Positions 1 through 8,396 of a stretch of 31,172 nucleotides of DNA are shown in pieces. This DNA is from Coprinopsis marcescibilis (lineage: Eukaryota; Basidiomycota; Agaricomycetes; Agaricales; Psathyrellaceae). Each line of letters opens with the position of its first letter. Positions within the stretch are counted from its first letter, which is position 1. Below the pieces are notes generated by a model, which was not told the origin of the DNA, searched no databases, and worked only from the letters and a program-made list of their open reading frames with translations. The translations under genes were made by a program, and so were the position numbers. The DNA is taken from positions 1 to 31,172 of the forward strand of contig ML210423.1 of assembly GCA_004369085.1 (NCBI GenBank), written 5' to 3'.

Positions 1-602
1 AGAGTCCCCGTATATAATGGAGATGACATCCACAGATCAGCCCTCACAACCAACTGGATGGCTTCTCTCCCCCCATCGACATGAATATCTGATGTATGTG
101 CCACTTGAAGCCAACCTGCTGTCCCCCCACAATATACTCATTATATCACGATTCCCCTCCTCCACTGTTTGCCTGACTCCTGATACCTTGGGTGATCAAT
201 GGTACCAGTGTCATAGCCCATGTCACACATTTTAGCTAGTTTCTCCATATTATATGCACAATAAAGGCTGGGGGTTTGTAAAGGGTTCGGTTGTGAAGTT
301 GCAATGGAGAATCCCATGTTGGCTTTGTAGATGTATGCCCTCTGTCACTTGTTATGCCTACCCAAGACTGACCCAACCCACAAAATGTGTATGTCCAACA
401 TTGAAATTTGATTTGAGCCATGTTTCTATTGTCTGACACTAATAGTGTGCCTATGGGCATTGACGCCGAGGCTGTCTGCTTAACAGTATATCAAGAACAT
501 TCCATGATGACTCATGACAATGCATACTACGCCTCCATGTTCCTGTGTGTGCACACACAAGCGAAACATGACATAGGGCTTCGAGTAATTGAAATGCCGG
601 TA
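1..602. other. Left-edge stretch without a supportable gene
   Basis: Only short, overlapping open frames on both strands are present, with no recognisable domain and no consistent exon chain. A perfect 16-bp alternating purine-pyrimidine palindrome (TGTGTGTGCACACACA) lies at 544-559. The stretch ends at the TA dinucleotide (601-602) that flanks the inverted-repeat element beginning at 603. It is probably intergenic or old repeat sequence. Confidence 0.4.
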
Positions 603-628
603 CTTGCGACCGACAAAAGTGATGTCGC
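603..628 (+). repeat. Left terminal inverted repeat of the element
   Basis: The repeat begins CTTGCGACCGACAAAAGTGA and pairs with 1271-1296. It differs from its partner only at its third position (T here, C in the reverse complement of the right end). Confidence 0.8.
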
Positions 629-1270
629 CTGTATCTTTTAAACACATCTTAGCAACCGGAAGGCTGGACAACTTGAAACTTTGGTATACTCTGGAGAGCT
701 ATGTAACAGTCCTATAATGCATGACATATTGGTATAGTAGTTGGAATAAGGAAGTTAAATATCAATATAGGCTCCCCTGCCAAAAACCAGCTTGGGACCA
801 GTTTGCTATCTTGCTTAAATATTCGAGGGGTTTCATGGAGGCAGCACACCCAAGTGCTGTACATTTTATTTGAGTATAGTTAATAAAGACGGTCAAAAGA
901 TATGGTCCCTCCAACATTGGGATTTTGGGTTATAACTGTGTGAATCACACAAAACAGGCTGAAAATGCATGATTTCAATACTTGTTTTTCGCCTCTGACG
1001 GTAATGTAAAATTCTGGAAATATTCATGTGTTGTCTCAATACTAATTTTAGTATCCTCACAAAATTTCAAAGGCATACAACCATTTCTGAGCAAGTTGAA
1101 ATATTCCAAATCTTGGAATTTAGTCGTCATCATCATCTTCTCTACCTCCACAGTTTTACTCTTATACCATTCTAATTTATGCAGTAGTTAGAGCATATAT
1201 ATAGATATACCCATGCCAAGTCAGAACCTGGGAGCCCATGATGTCATTGAGATATGGTACAGTGAAACGA

Positions 1271-1296
1271 GCGACATCACTTTTGTCGGTCGCGAG
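1271..1296 (-). repeat. Right terminal inverted repeat of the element
   Basis: This is the inverted copy of 603-628. It ends in GGTCGCGAG, followed immediately by the TA target duplication at 1297-1298. No third copy of the repeat was seen elsewhere in the window. Confidence 0.8.
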
Positions 1297-1298
1297 TA

Positions 1299-1690
1299 CA
1301 CTCACTTGCTGGTCTTGTTGTCCACCGGAAAGACGGTTGTAAAGACCTGACTGTTAAGTAACAGCCGCGATGTATGATCAACGCAGAGGGTTACCAACTA
1401 TGCGAATTACTCACCGTTCAATCGAGCGCTGTGGTGGGCGCTCCCTAAGCTCCGATTCTGGGCAAAAGGGCCCAGTTCGCCTCAAGAAGCAATACCGCCA
1501 AAGTGTTAGGACTGTGACTGTTGGCTGGGTTGGAAATCACCCTCAGGTGAGGCTAGGGAAACATACCGTGTAAAACAGTTGTGATTTGCTGCCATCATCG
1601 CCCCCAGTTCTGCCGGGAACCAGTGGTTGGGTAATGCGAGGATACAATATATACATGCTGTCTTTTGTTTGTTAATGACACTCTTCTGAA
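1299..1690. other. Spacer between the element and the reductase pseudogene
   Basis: No coding stretch is supportable here. The interval lies downstream of the minus-strand reductase remnant and probably held its 3' untranslated region. Confidence 0.4.
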
Positions 1691-2992
1691 TCATGCCGTC
1701 TTTTGCGGTAACCCAACAAGTTTGACGCCAGATACCTTGTCTTCTTCCAATCTTTGCAGACCCTCCACAATCCTACTCAATCCATTTGGCAATGTTTCCA
1801 CTCGTCTAGGCTGTCCGAGAGAAATGCCGACATTAGCGTTGTGGGTGGGTCAGGAACATCAACGGCGTACCTTGATAGACCCATTTTCCAGCCACCCAGA
1901 AAGCTTGGTATACAGCTCGCGCAAAAGCTTGACATGGAAAGGTAATGTCTTCAAGGCTACCGCCCCAATGATTGTCTTGTTGTCTCCCGGCTGCTCTGCA
2001 GCTGGCAAGACTAAGACGATCGACCGCCAGGGGACAAGACTTGAAGACCAAGGTGCTGCGTCTCTGGGACAGCAATTGCATCGTAGACTAGCTTGAGGGG
2101 TATGTCGCCAATCCGCTGCTTCACCGCTGCTTGGATCACATCAGGCGACAGGGATCTATCATGGACATTGGTTGCTCCGAGGGACTTCAAGAACTCCTCG
2201 TGCTTGAGCGATGACGTTGTGATAATTGGGCTAAACCCTGAGAGATGGGCAAGTTGGATCACTGCGGTTGCAGTAGTGTAAGAGCTCGATTATCATCTTC
2301 TGAGATATAAACTCGAGATATACCATACTATCCCACTGAGCCCGGCCCGCCTAATGCGACGATTGGGGTGCCCTTATATTTCCCTTTCCCAGAAGGGGTG
2401 GTTGAGGCCTCATACCCTGCGCCATTCGGGATCGCCGAATATAACCGTCATATGCCGTCGTGAGACCCACAGGGACTGAAGCAGCTTGAGCAGGTGTGAG
2501 TTTAGGAGGAATCTAGTAGATATGGAGGGCCGTCCGGTTAGCGCGAGACATTACATTTGACATGCTAATGTCTGACCTTGGCAGTTGTGAGAGCATCGGC
2601 TTTGGCGAATTGCTGGAATCCCGCAGTTCATTCGCCAGTCGCGTTGGACGAGAGGCCCTGGAAAAGCCTACAGGTGTAGCGATTGGAGTCAGCGGAAACT
2701 TCATGGGTTGAGACGGCCCGTCAGACGTACACTTTATCGACTTTCGAGAACAATGTTACATTCTCTCCCAATTCTACCACCTCTCCGGCGACATCACTGC
2801 CAAGTATCACCGGGTAATGCTCCACGAAGACACCAAATTTTCGAATCTTCCAATCAGCGGGGTTCAGAGCGACAACCCGGACTTTCACCAATATTTCGTC
2901 CTTTCCAGGTTTGTTGGGGACAGAAACGTCTGCCAGTTGGAAGGGCCAAACTTTTGGGCGACAATGAGACCTTTCTGGGTTATTACGAACAT
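1691..2992 (-). pseudogene. Decayed zinc-type medium-chain dehydrogenase/reductase (MDR) gene, five exons
   Basis: The remnant covers a whole MDR protein: an N-terminal GroES-like domain ([24 protein letters not shown]), then a Rossmann NAD(P)-binding part (VALGGPGSVG; FLKSLGATNVHD; YDAIAVPETQ) and a C-terminal tail. The family reduces enones, quinones or aldehydes with NADPH; the substrate is unknown. Exons are 2992-2731, 2667-2577, 2512-2324, 2261-1871 and 1810-1691; the four introns (60-64 nt) keep GT-AG ends. Five lesions break it: one base lost near 2943, near 2444 and near 2019, an in-frame TGA at 2628-2630, and an in-frame TAG at 2328-2330 within the nucleotide-binding segment. Exon lengths sum to 1053 nt; three missing bases give 1056, a whole number of codons and a normal family length of about 350 residues. 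Single-base losses could be assembly errors, but two stops as well make true decay more likely. Confidence 0.85.
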
Positions 2993-3273
2993 GATTGTAA
3001 ATGAGAAATACAGATTGAATTCGACAGTCGACTTTATATCTTTTGGCTGTCATTAGTAAGGGACGAAGGGCCAATGTGCGAACTACTTACTCGTCTCCTT
3101 GAGCATGGTGTCATCTTTTGAAAAAGCTTCAACATACTAGTATCACACAATATTCCAGAAATCACGTCAATATAGGCGCAATCTGTATGATGGACACTAT
3201 CTTTTTAGCTTTTCAACCCTCGAGGCTGACCACAAGCTTACGTTCAACTTCCAAAATAGACTCCATTCGCTCT

Positions 3274-3709
3274 TCATTCTGAGTCCGTCTTCTTGAGGTA
3301 CTCCAGAGTCGCGACAACAGTTGCATTACGACTACTCTCGATTGTCCCATGAGCGAGAAGGTCTAAAGACGGCAAATTGCCTAGCATAAGCAGAAGTAGA
3401 AAGACTAGCGCAAGGTGACTCACCCGTGTCAGTCCCTTTGCGAGTTATCGCGAAGTAGTGAGGGCTCCAGCCTGAAAGCCGAAGGGAAACGCCTTTGGTC
3501 GGTGTTTCTTCGGTCCAGCCTAGGGCTTGTGCGAGCTCTTGGTTGACGTACAGTGTTTCCCCGTCGAGTAAAACCTTGAACTCTTTCGGTCCTAGAGCTT
3601 GGTGGTGATTGAGGCGAACTGCTAAGCGCGTGCCCGGTCTGCTGAACGCTGACGCCAGAGTATGAAAAGACGAGCGTGGCCAAGATGTGTAGCGGGTCAG
3701 AAACGTCAT
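3274..3709 (-). CDS. Small conserved hypothetical protein with a probable mitochondrial presequence
   Basis: Two exons (3709-3424 and 3380-3274) encode about 130 residues. The 43-nt intron (3423-3381, GTGAGT to CTAG) is the shortest in the window, and its removal extends the frame to a stop at 3276-3274. The N-terminal 40 residues carry Arg, Ser and Thr, with no Asp or Glu before the segment HHQALGPKEF; this suggests import into mitochondria. The central part (LLDGETLYVNQELAQALGW, then a Trp-Ser-Pro-His stretch) is not a family I can name. It diverges from the Doc gene across 429 bp, so the two may share a promoter region. The coherent frame through a spliced junction argues that it is real; function is unknown. 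Confidence 0.6.
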
Positions 3710-4138
3710 TTGGAAGCGTCAAGGAGTGAAAGGTGAGTGGGCTTGAGCAGGCGAGCCCAACAGTGGTTTAGAAGTCCGCCCGTGATTGGAGTTGATGGCG
3801 CGAGGTTTTTTTTATTCGGAAACATGATCGATCGAGTCGGTCGCGTAATGAGCAATCGAAACAATCGAAGCAGTTGAAACTTGAGCTCCAGAGACTCGGC
3901 CTCGAGCCTCCAAGTTCTCTGCGACCGCAACGCCTTGCTCGAGCTGGCTTCAAATCCGAGACACCAGATTCGTGACACAGTACTGGGCTATACATACTTA
4001 CCCCAAATTAGTGGTCATTGGTTCAGATGGCTGTTAAGTAGGGACCACAATACCACATCGTGCCAAACAAGTTGAAGCGCGAGGGCACCCAGAGCAAACT
4101 CAGAGCTAGGTTTGACCAGAACTTTGCGCACTGTCACC
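3710..4138. promoter_or_regulatory. Divergent intergenic region between the small protein gene and the Doc gene
   Basis: Start codons at 3709 (minus) and 4139 (plus) face away from each other across this interval, so both core promoters should lie here. A T-tract at about 3806-3813 is the only obvious low-complexity feature. No TATA box is clearly positioned for either gene. The promoter role is inferred from position. Confidence 0.4.
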
Positions 4139-4609
4139 ATGTCCGCCCACGCCGTCCGGCTCACTCGACTATTTACTCCCCAATACGTCAAACGAATCAA
4201 CGCGCAAATAGTCCATCCCTCCACCTCCGTCGTCGTGAAGCCAAATGAACTAGAATCGGCTCTGGCGCGCCCTTTACATCTCTCGTTCTATGAACCTGAC
4301 AAAACTGCTCCATATTTTGCCGCGACGTTGTCGTACGGTATCATCAAGGGACACCCGTTCATGGATGGTAATAAGCGCACCGGTATGTCCACTTGGGGTC
4401 ATAATGTGGTCCTGTTCGCTCATGTGCATCATCTCTCAGCATTTTTCATTGCGAATGAGTACATACGTGCAATGGGACTTCCGGGCTTAGCAGATGGGGG
4501 GAAGGTCGGAGTGGCTTATGAGCACGTCGTGGACATCGCCCAGCGCCACATGGATGTAGCGGCTGGAAAGATGGGTGTGGAGGGGCTGGCTGAGGGGAAG
4601 AAAGGGTGA
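4139..4609 (+). CDS. Fic/Doc-fold (death-on-curing family) protein
   Basis: The spliced protein has 137 residues, close to the compact Doc size. The signature HPFMDGNKRTAFF (His72 to Arg80 and onward) matches the Fic/Doc active site: a catalytic His, an acidic residue for the metal, and GNKR for phosphate binding. Fic enzymes usually transfer AMP to proteins; bacterial Doc instead phosphorylates EF-Tu and is a toxin neutralised by Phd. No Phd-like partner is seen here, and the fungal role is unknown. The start at 4139 has a good context (CACCATG). A 57-nt intron (4383-4439, GTATGT to CTCAG) splits the codon after Thr81 inside the motif. It is a multiple of three without stops, so retention would insert 19 residues into the active site. 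Splicing is inferred from the match to the family. A broken relative lies at 5311-5727. Confidence 0.8.
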   Translation: MSAHAVRLTRLFTPQYVKRINAQIVHPSTSVVVKPNELESALARPLHLSFYEPDKTAPYFAATLSYGIIKGHPFMDGNKRTGMSTWGHNVVLFAHVHHLSAFFIANEYIRAMGLPGLADGGKVGVAYEHVVDIAQRHMDVAAGKMGVEGLAEGKKG

Positions 4610-4622
4610 GGGGAAGAAAGGG
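4591..4622 (+). repeat. 16-bp tandem duplication at the end of the Doc gene
   Basis: The unit TGAGGGGAAGAAAGGG occurs twice head to tail (4591-4606 and 4607-4622). In the first copy its TGA is read out of frame (GCT GAG). Because 16 is not a multiple of three, the second copy puts the same TGA in frame as the stop at 4607-4609. The present C-terminus is therefore set by the repeat boundary. Confidence 0.85.
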
Positions 4623-5310
4623 TGAAAGCTGGCAGGTCCTTTTTCAGACGCGGGGGATGTCAATGGTCTCCGAAGCGTTTTTATAATTTAATTATTTCCC
4701 CTGCATTTGCTGCGAAGTCCTTCGATATCTGCGACAAAGCCTAGGTCACCGATGGAGCGAGTCCGAGTATTTATGAGTAAAGTATACGTCGCTAGGACCC
4801 CATCTGTGTCTGTGCGTAAAGGTTCAGAACTTAGAGGGTTAAGCAGCCCTAGTACTGAGACAGAATGGATCGCAGCGTGCCTTTTGGATTGGCGTCTCCT
4901 GCAAGACGCCCATATTACGGCACTGGTACAATTGCAATTAGCGAAACATTACAAACACGCGTCGCACAACGAACATGAAGACAGCCGAACCTAAGCTTAA
5001 GCCTTGAGGGAAACCTGTTCACGCCCAGGCGATCGTTGTGACTTGCACCAGGGCAATTTCTCCATTTCAAGTCTGTTCACAACTATTCCTAAACCAACTT
5101 CATGTACGCGCCACGCGACAAGCAGCGTGTAGGGACTGAAACCGGTCAGTCAACTGAGATCAACGTAGGAGGTTTTTTTGAACTAAATTGACACTCTAAT
5201 ACAAGTAAAAGCAGTGATTACTCGAATTTGGAAGCTCGAGCTTTGACGAAGGATGCTGACTTGGCACAGCCCGTTCCTTGAGCAGTCAGTCACACTGGTC
5301 TCCCGGAAGT
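4623..5310. other. Spacer between the convergent Doc gene and chimeric pseudogene
   Basis: No gene is supportable. The spacer should contain the 3' ends of the plus-strand Doc gene and the minus-strand chimera. An AT-rich run (TTTATAATTTAATTATTT, starting at about 4679) is a reasonable 3'-end region for the Doc gene. Confidence 0.4.
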
Positions 5311-6236
5311 TCACTTCGCGCGGGTTATAGCATCGGCGTAGATTTCCCCGAGCTGCTTGGCGGTGATAATGTTGCAAGCGACGTCGTCGTGAGCTCGTCA
5401 GATGGCCTCCATGAAGGGGAAGCATCGTGAGCAATGTTCTCGGCGGGAGCATCGACGAATGGCTTGTGCCCCAGCTCGCGCAGATATTCGTTGGCAGCGA
5501 GGAAGGCAGTGTGTTTGTTTCCGTCTGCGAATGGATGGTTCATGATGGTGCCATAGGCCATTTCAGTAGCCAGGCGGGTACCAGTGGCTTCATGCGGGGC
5601 ATAATGGGCCAAGAATTGGGGGCGTGCAATCGCGGAGGAGAGTTCTCCAGGTTTGACGACTGCGGAAGCCCCTCCAATGGCGAGCCTGTTGAGTAACTTG
5701 AGAAACTCGGCAGTACAGTCGATCTTTGCCGGCTAGTAGGCTTTGATTAGAATTTCCATCTGGGTGTCGATTTGCTCATCAGTAAGGCAGAGGACTCAGT
5801 GTCGGCACAGCATATATCAAGAAACCCACTCACGAGACATATCCACCCTCTACAGTATCATTGGCCGTTATAATGTGGAAGTTGACGGGAATAATGATCC
5901 AGGGCTCGTCTTCAATCCGGGTCTGGCTCTTTCTTTGACGGGAAAATCTGCTCTGGAACGACTTGGCTTCTTCCATGTCCAACCTGAACCTACACTCCCT
6001 CCTAAGGGAAAAAGTCCAAGAGTTATTAATACATACATGGCCAACGGGAAGAAATATACATACTTTGTGCGTTGTGAGCCTTGTTGACCTGGGTGATGGG
6101 AAACGCCTGATTCGAGAGGCTGGTTCAGGTGAACGGAGTGGGGCTTAAACACGAAATTGGGCGAAGGAGAGGACAAGACGCCAGCTGCATGGAGTAGCAG
6201 AAGAAGAGACGCAGAGAATGTGGGAAGGGTCGGCAT
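5311..6236 (-). pseudogene. Broken chimera: 5' part of an M43 metalloprotease gene joined to a Doc domain
   Basis: Exon 1 (6236-6064) encodes a secretion signal (hydrophobic LLLLLHAAGVL) and the start of an M43 prodomain. Exon 2 (6001-5834) carries IPVNFHIITAND, matching the intact protease at 28945-30321; exon 1 is 173 nt in both copies, with the same phases. Exon 3 (from 5781) begins as the protease (DEQIDTQMEIL) and then, near 5715-5727, becomes a Doc domain (VVKPGEL, HPFADGNKHTAF) without a change of frame. The protease's zinc site is absent. Breaks: the second intron's acceptor reads AC instead of AG (5782-5783); in-frame TAG at 5733-5735; the motif Arg is His (GNKH for GNKR); a single-base loss in a C-run near 5417; in-frame TGA at 5398-5400. 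With one base restored, the exon lengths sum to 271 codons, suggesting a formerly continuous fusion frame. Whether it was ever expressed is unknown. Confidence 0.75.
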
Positions 6237-8396
6237 TGTGAAGGTGGCTTGGTCCAATGGCAGTGGAGGCCTCTAGCTTTATATATCATACGTGCGACCC
6301 AGGTCGGACATCATGCATCAGTATCCAAGGGTCCTAGAACCTGCCGGGAACTCGCAAATGTCGCATAAGGGCGCTGGCTTGGACCCACAAATCCGAGTCC
6401 AACGGCGTGCCGACTTGAACGGTGTTGAACTGGAGGAACGGTGAGCCACGCCGCCATAAAACGGATAATCCACTATTGACCACAGTGGTGCCAGCTGGTT
6501 CGAATGGTTCGAAAGCTGGGAAGAATCCTGATCACGAAGAAAGGTGAGTGGTATTGGCCAGGGGATACTTTTTTTTCTGTCTTTTTGCTCTCGTCCGAGC
6601 TAATGTTATCGGGCGCATGCCCCATTTCGAAAACGCGCCAACCCAGGCCCACAACCTATCGCGATGTGCCCGAAATTACAAATTCCAACCGGACCATGAG
6701 CGGCGAGACGGATTCCACAAAGCCCTGGGAACATCCCTGAAACAATAAAGCTCGTGACAGAAGCACTAGAACAGGATTGCGGACAGACGTACACTCTATG
6801 TTTGCAGAGAGACAGGATGAGGCGATGTTGCTCTGCCCGCCGAGTTGCCAAGGAATCGCAGAGGAGGGTATTGCCTTCCCCGAGGCCCCCGTACAGGTTA
6901 TTGTGCGTTGCAACAACGTTAGTGGGGGCTTCCATTTCATGGAACCTTCATTTCGCAAGGCCTGAGTAGGACTCTACACGGGAACCCATCTACCGTTGAC
7001 GACATACCAGCGTTGTGTGACTGAACCTGACTCACACTACGCCCTCAACAGTGATATGCAGTACCCATCAGTTCATCCAGTGGCCAACAGGCTGTCAGCT
7101 CTACATCAACTTCAACCTTCTTGATGTTCAAATGGCTAATGTATCCAGCGTTCACAACACATACCCTCACGATTATTACTTGAACTGTTGAGAGCAGCGT
7201 CGGGTGTGGGTATTGTATCCGTCAGACGAGTGATCGTAATTGGGGTTCGAACACATAGAAAGACTGAAACCGAGTTCGGAATCTAAGATGGACCACTGGC
7301 ATTTTCAACATGAAGGGCTGAGGTGTTAAACCGTGGTAGTGAACAGCTTCAAGTTGAACTTCAAGCGAGCGTTGCGAAAGTCTTTGTTTGTCGTACATTT
7401 TGGTCATGTTATTTACCAAGGGTTTGCCGATACCAAGCCTTGAACTTGAGCCTGGCGCCTTGGTCACTCTCTCTTCCCGGTACATAAGATCAGAAAGCTA
7501 ATGCCTCAAGGGATATTCGCCTTGATAGGCCATAAATGAAAAGCCGACGATAATCGTGGCCATCGACTGGTGTCGAAATAATCTTGTACCCATCCCGGCT
7601 GAGGATGGCGAACGATACGACCAATCTCTTGGCGCAGGTCTTCCTACAGAACTACCAGGTCGACGAACCGATCGAGGGGGTCCAGGGCCGTGGATTCGAA
7701 ACCAACAACGATGGACAAGGACGTCGGACGAGCAAAAACAAATCCAATCCCAAAAGCACATGAAAGCAAAGCAAAAATATATATCGACACGTCAGATAAA
7801 TAACGCCAGCTCAGCATTCAATGCGCCGAACCGACTCAGTACATCGATAACAAATAAGAAGAAAAAACCACAGCATCAACAAAAGGAAAGAGATAAAACG
7901 GGTATGAAGCTGGAGAGGTGTAAGTAGAAGATAGGAAACAAATCGCTAGATAGGCTGGTCCGACCCGAGGGGATGATGTAAATGGTTAATGTAAAACATA
8001 AATCATAAATCATAAAAAGGCGTAAGTAGAATGGAGTAGCTTGGAGGGACAACAAAGGGATACAGGTTCGAACTAGCACACAGGCGAAGAACGAAAAAGC
8101 GAAAGCGAGCTTAATCATAACGACAGGTAGTAACACGATAAAGTCCAGGGCATGCATTTCGATGTCGAGCATATAGTTGAGATTGATGATGAAGATGAGG
8201 ATGCTGATGATGATAGTGAGTGCACATTGTATTCTCGAGAGATGGCTCATGAATTGGCGTGTCGGGGCGTAAAGTCATGAGGGTGAAGTCGTTAACCATA
8301 ACGTTCCCAACAGTTCGCCCATGTTCCACCTTCAGACTGGACCAGCCAATCTGAACGAAGAGAGCTAGGGGGATTTTGGCAACAGCGTTGCGCATC
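6237..8396. other. Gene-poor interval upstream of the chimera and downstream of the zinc-finger gene
   Basis: About 2.2 kb hold no confident gene. The region near 6237-6500 should contain the promoter of the broken protease chimera, and the side near 8396 the 3' untranslated region of the zinc-finger gene. Open frames at 7222-7485 (minus), 7556-7927 (plus) and 7876-8250 (minus) resemble no known protein and lack consistent splice continuations. A possible remnant on the plus strand is listed separately. Confidence 0.4.
6690..7191 (+). other. Possible remnant of an unrecognised small cysteine-containing protein gene
   Basis: Three plus-strand stretches read like protein but lie in different frames. 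The first is 6742-6795 (KLVTEALEQDCGQTYTL). The second is 6798-6965, a 55-codon frame from ATG containing LLCPPSCQGIAEEG and ending in TGA. The third is 7078-7191, with TGCQLYINFNLLDVQMANVS and a Cys just before its stop. An acceptor-like CATCCAG precedes the third. No complete exon chain joins them, so this may be a decayed secreted-protein gene or chance. No family is recognised. Confidence 0.2.

Larger units (their letters stand above)
603..1296. mobile_element. MITE-like element with 26-bp terminal inverted repeats and TA target duplication
   Basis: The left end (603-628) and the reverse complement of the right end (1271-1296) match at 25 of 26 positions. Each end is flanked directly by TA (601-602 and 1297-1298), the target duplication typical of Tc1/mariner-like elements. 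The 694-bp interior is AT-rich and contains no transposase-like frame: the longest open stretch is about 70 codons and resembles nothing. This architecture is that of a non-autonomous miniature inverted-repeat element moved in trans. The superfamily is inferred from the TA alone. A chance inverted repeat of this length and identity, with matching TA on both sides, is very unlikely. Confidence 0.75.

Noticed and set aside
544..559. Alternating purine-pyrimidine palindrome as a functional site
   Set aside because: A 16-bp GT/AC palindrome is common as simple sequence; nothing around it suggests a binding site.
7556..7927. 123-codon plus-strand frame, Gln/Lys-rich
   Set aside because: It lacks an ATG start near its 5' end, has a low-complexity C-terminus and lies in the probable 3' flank of the zinc-finger gene.
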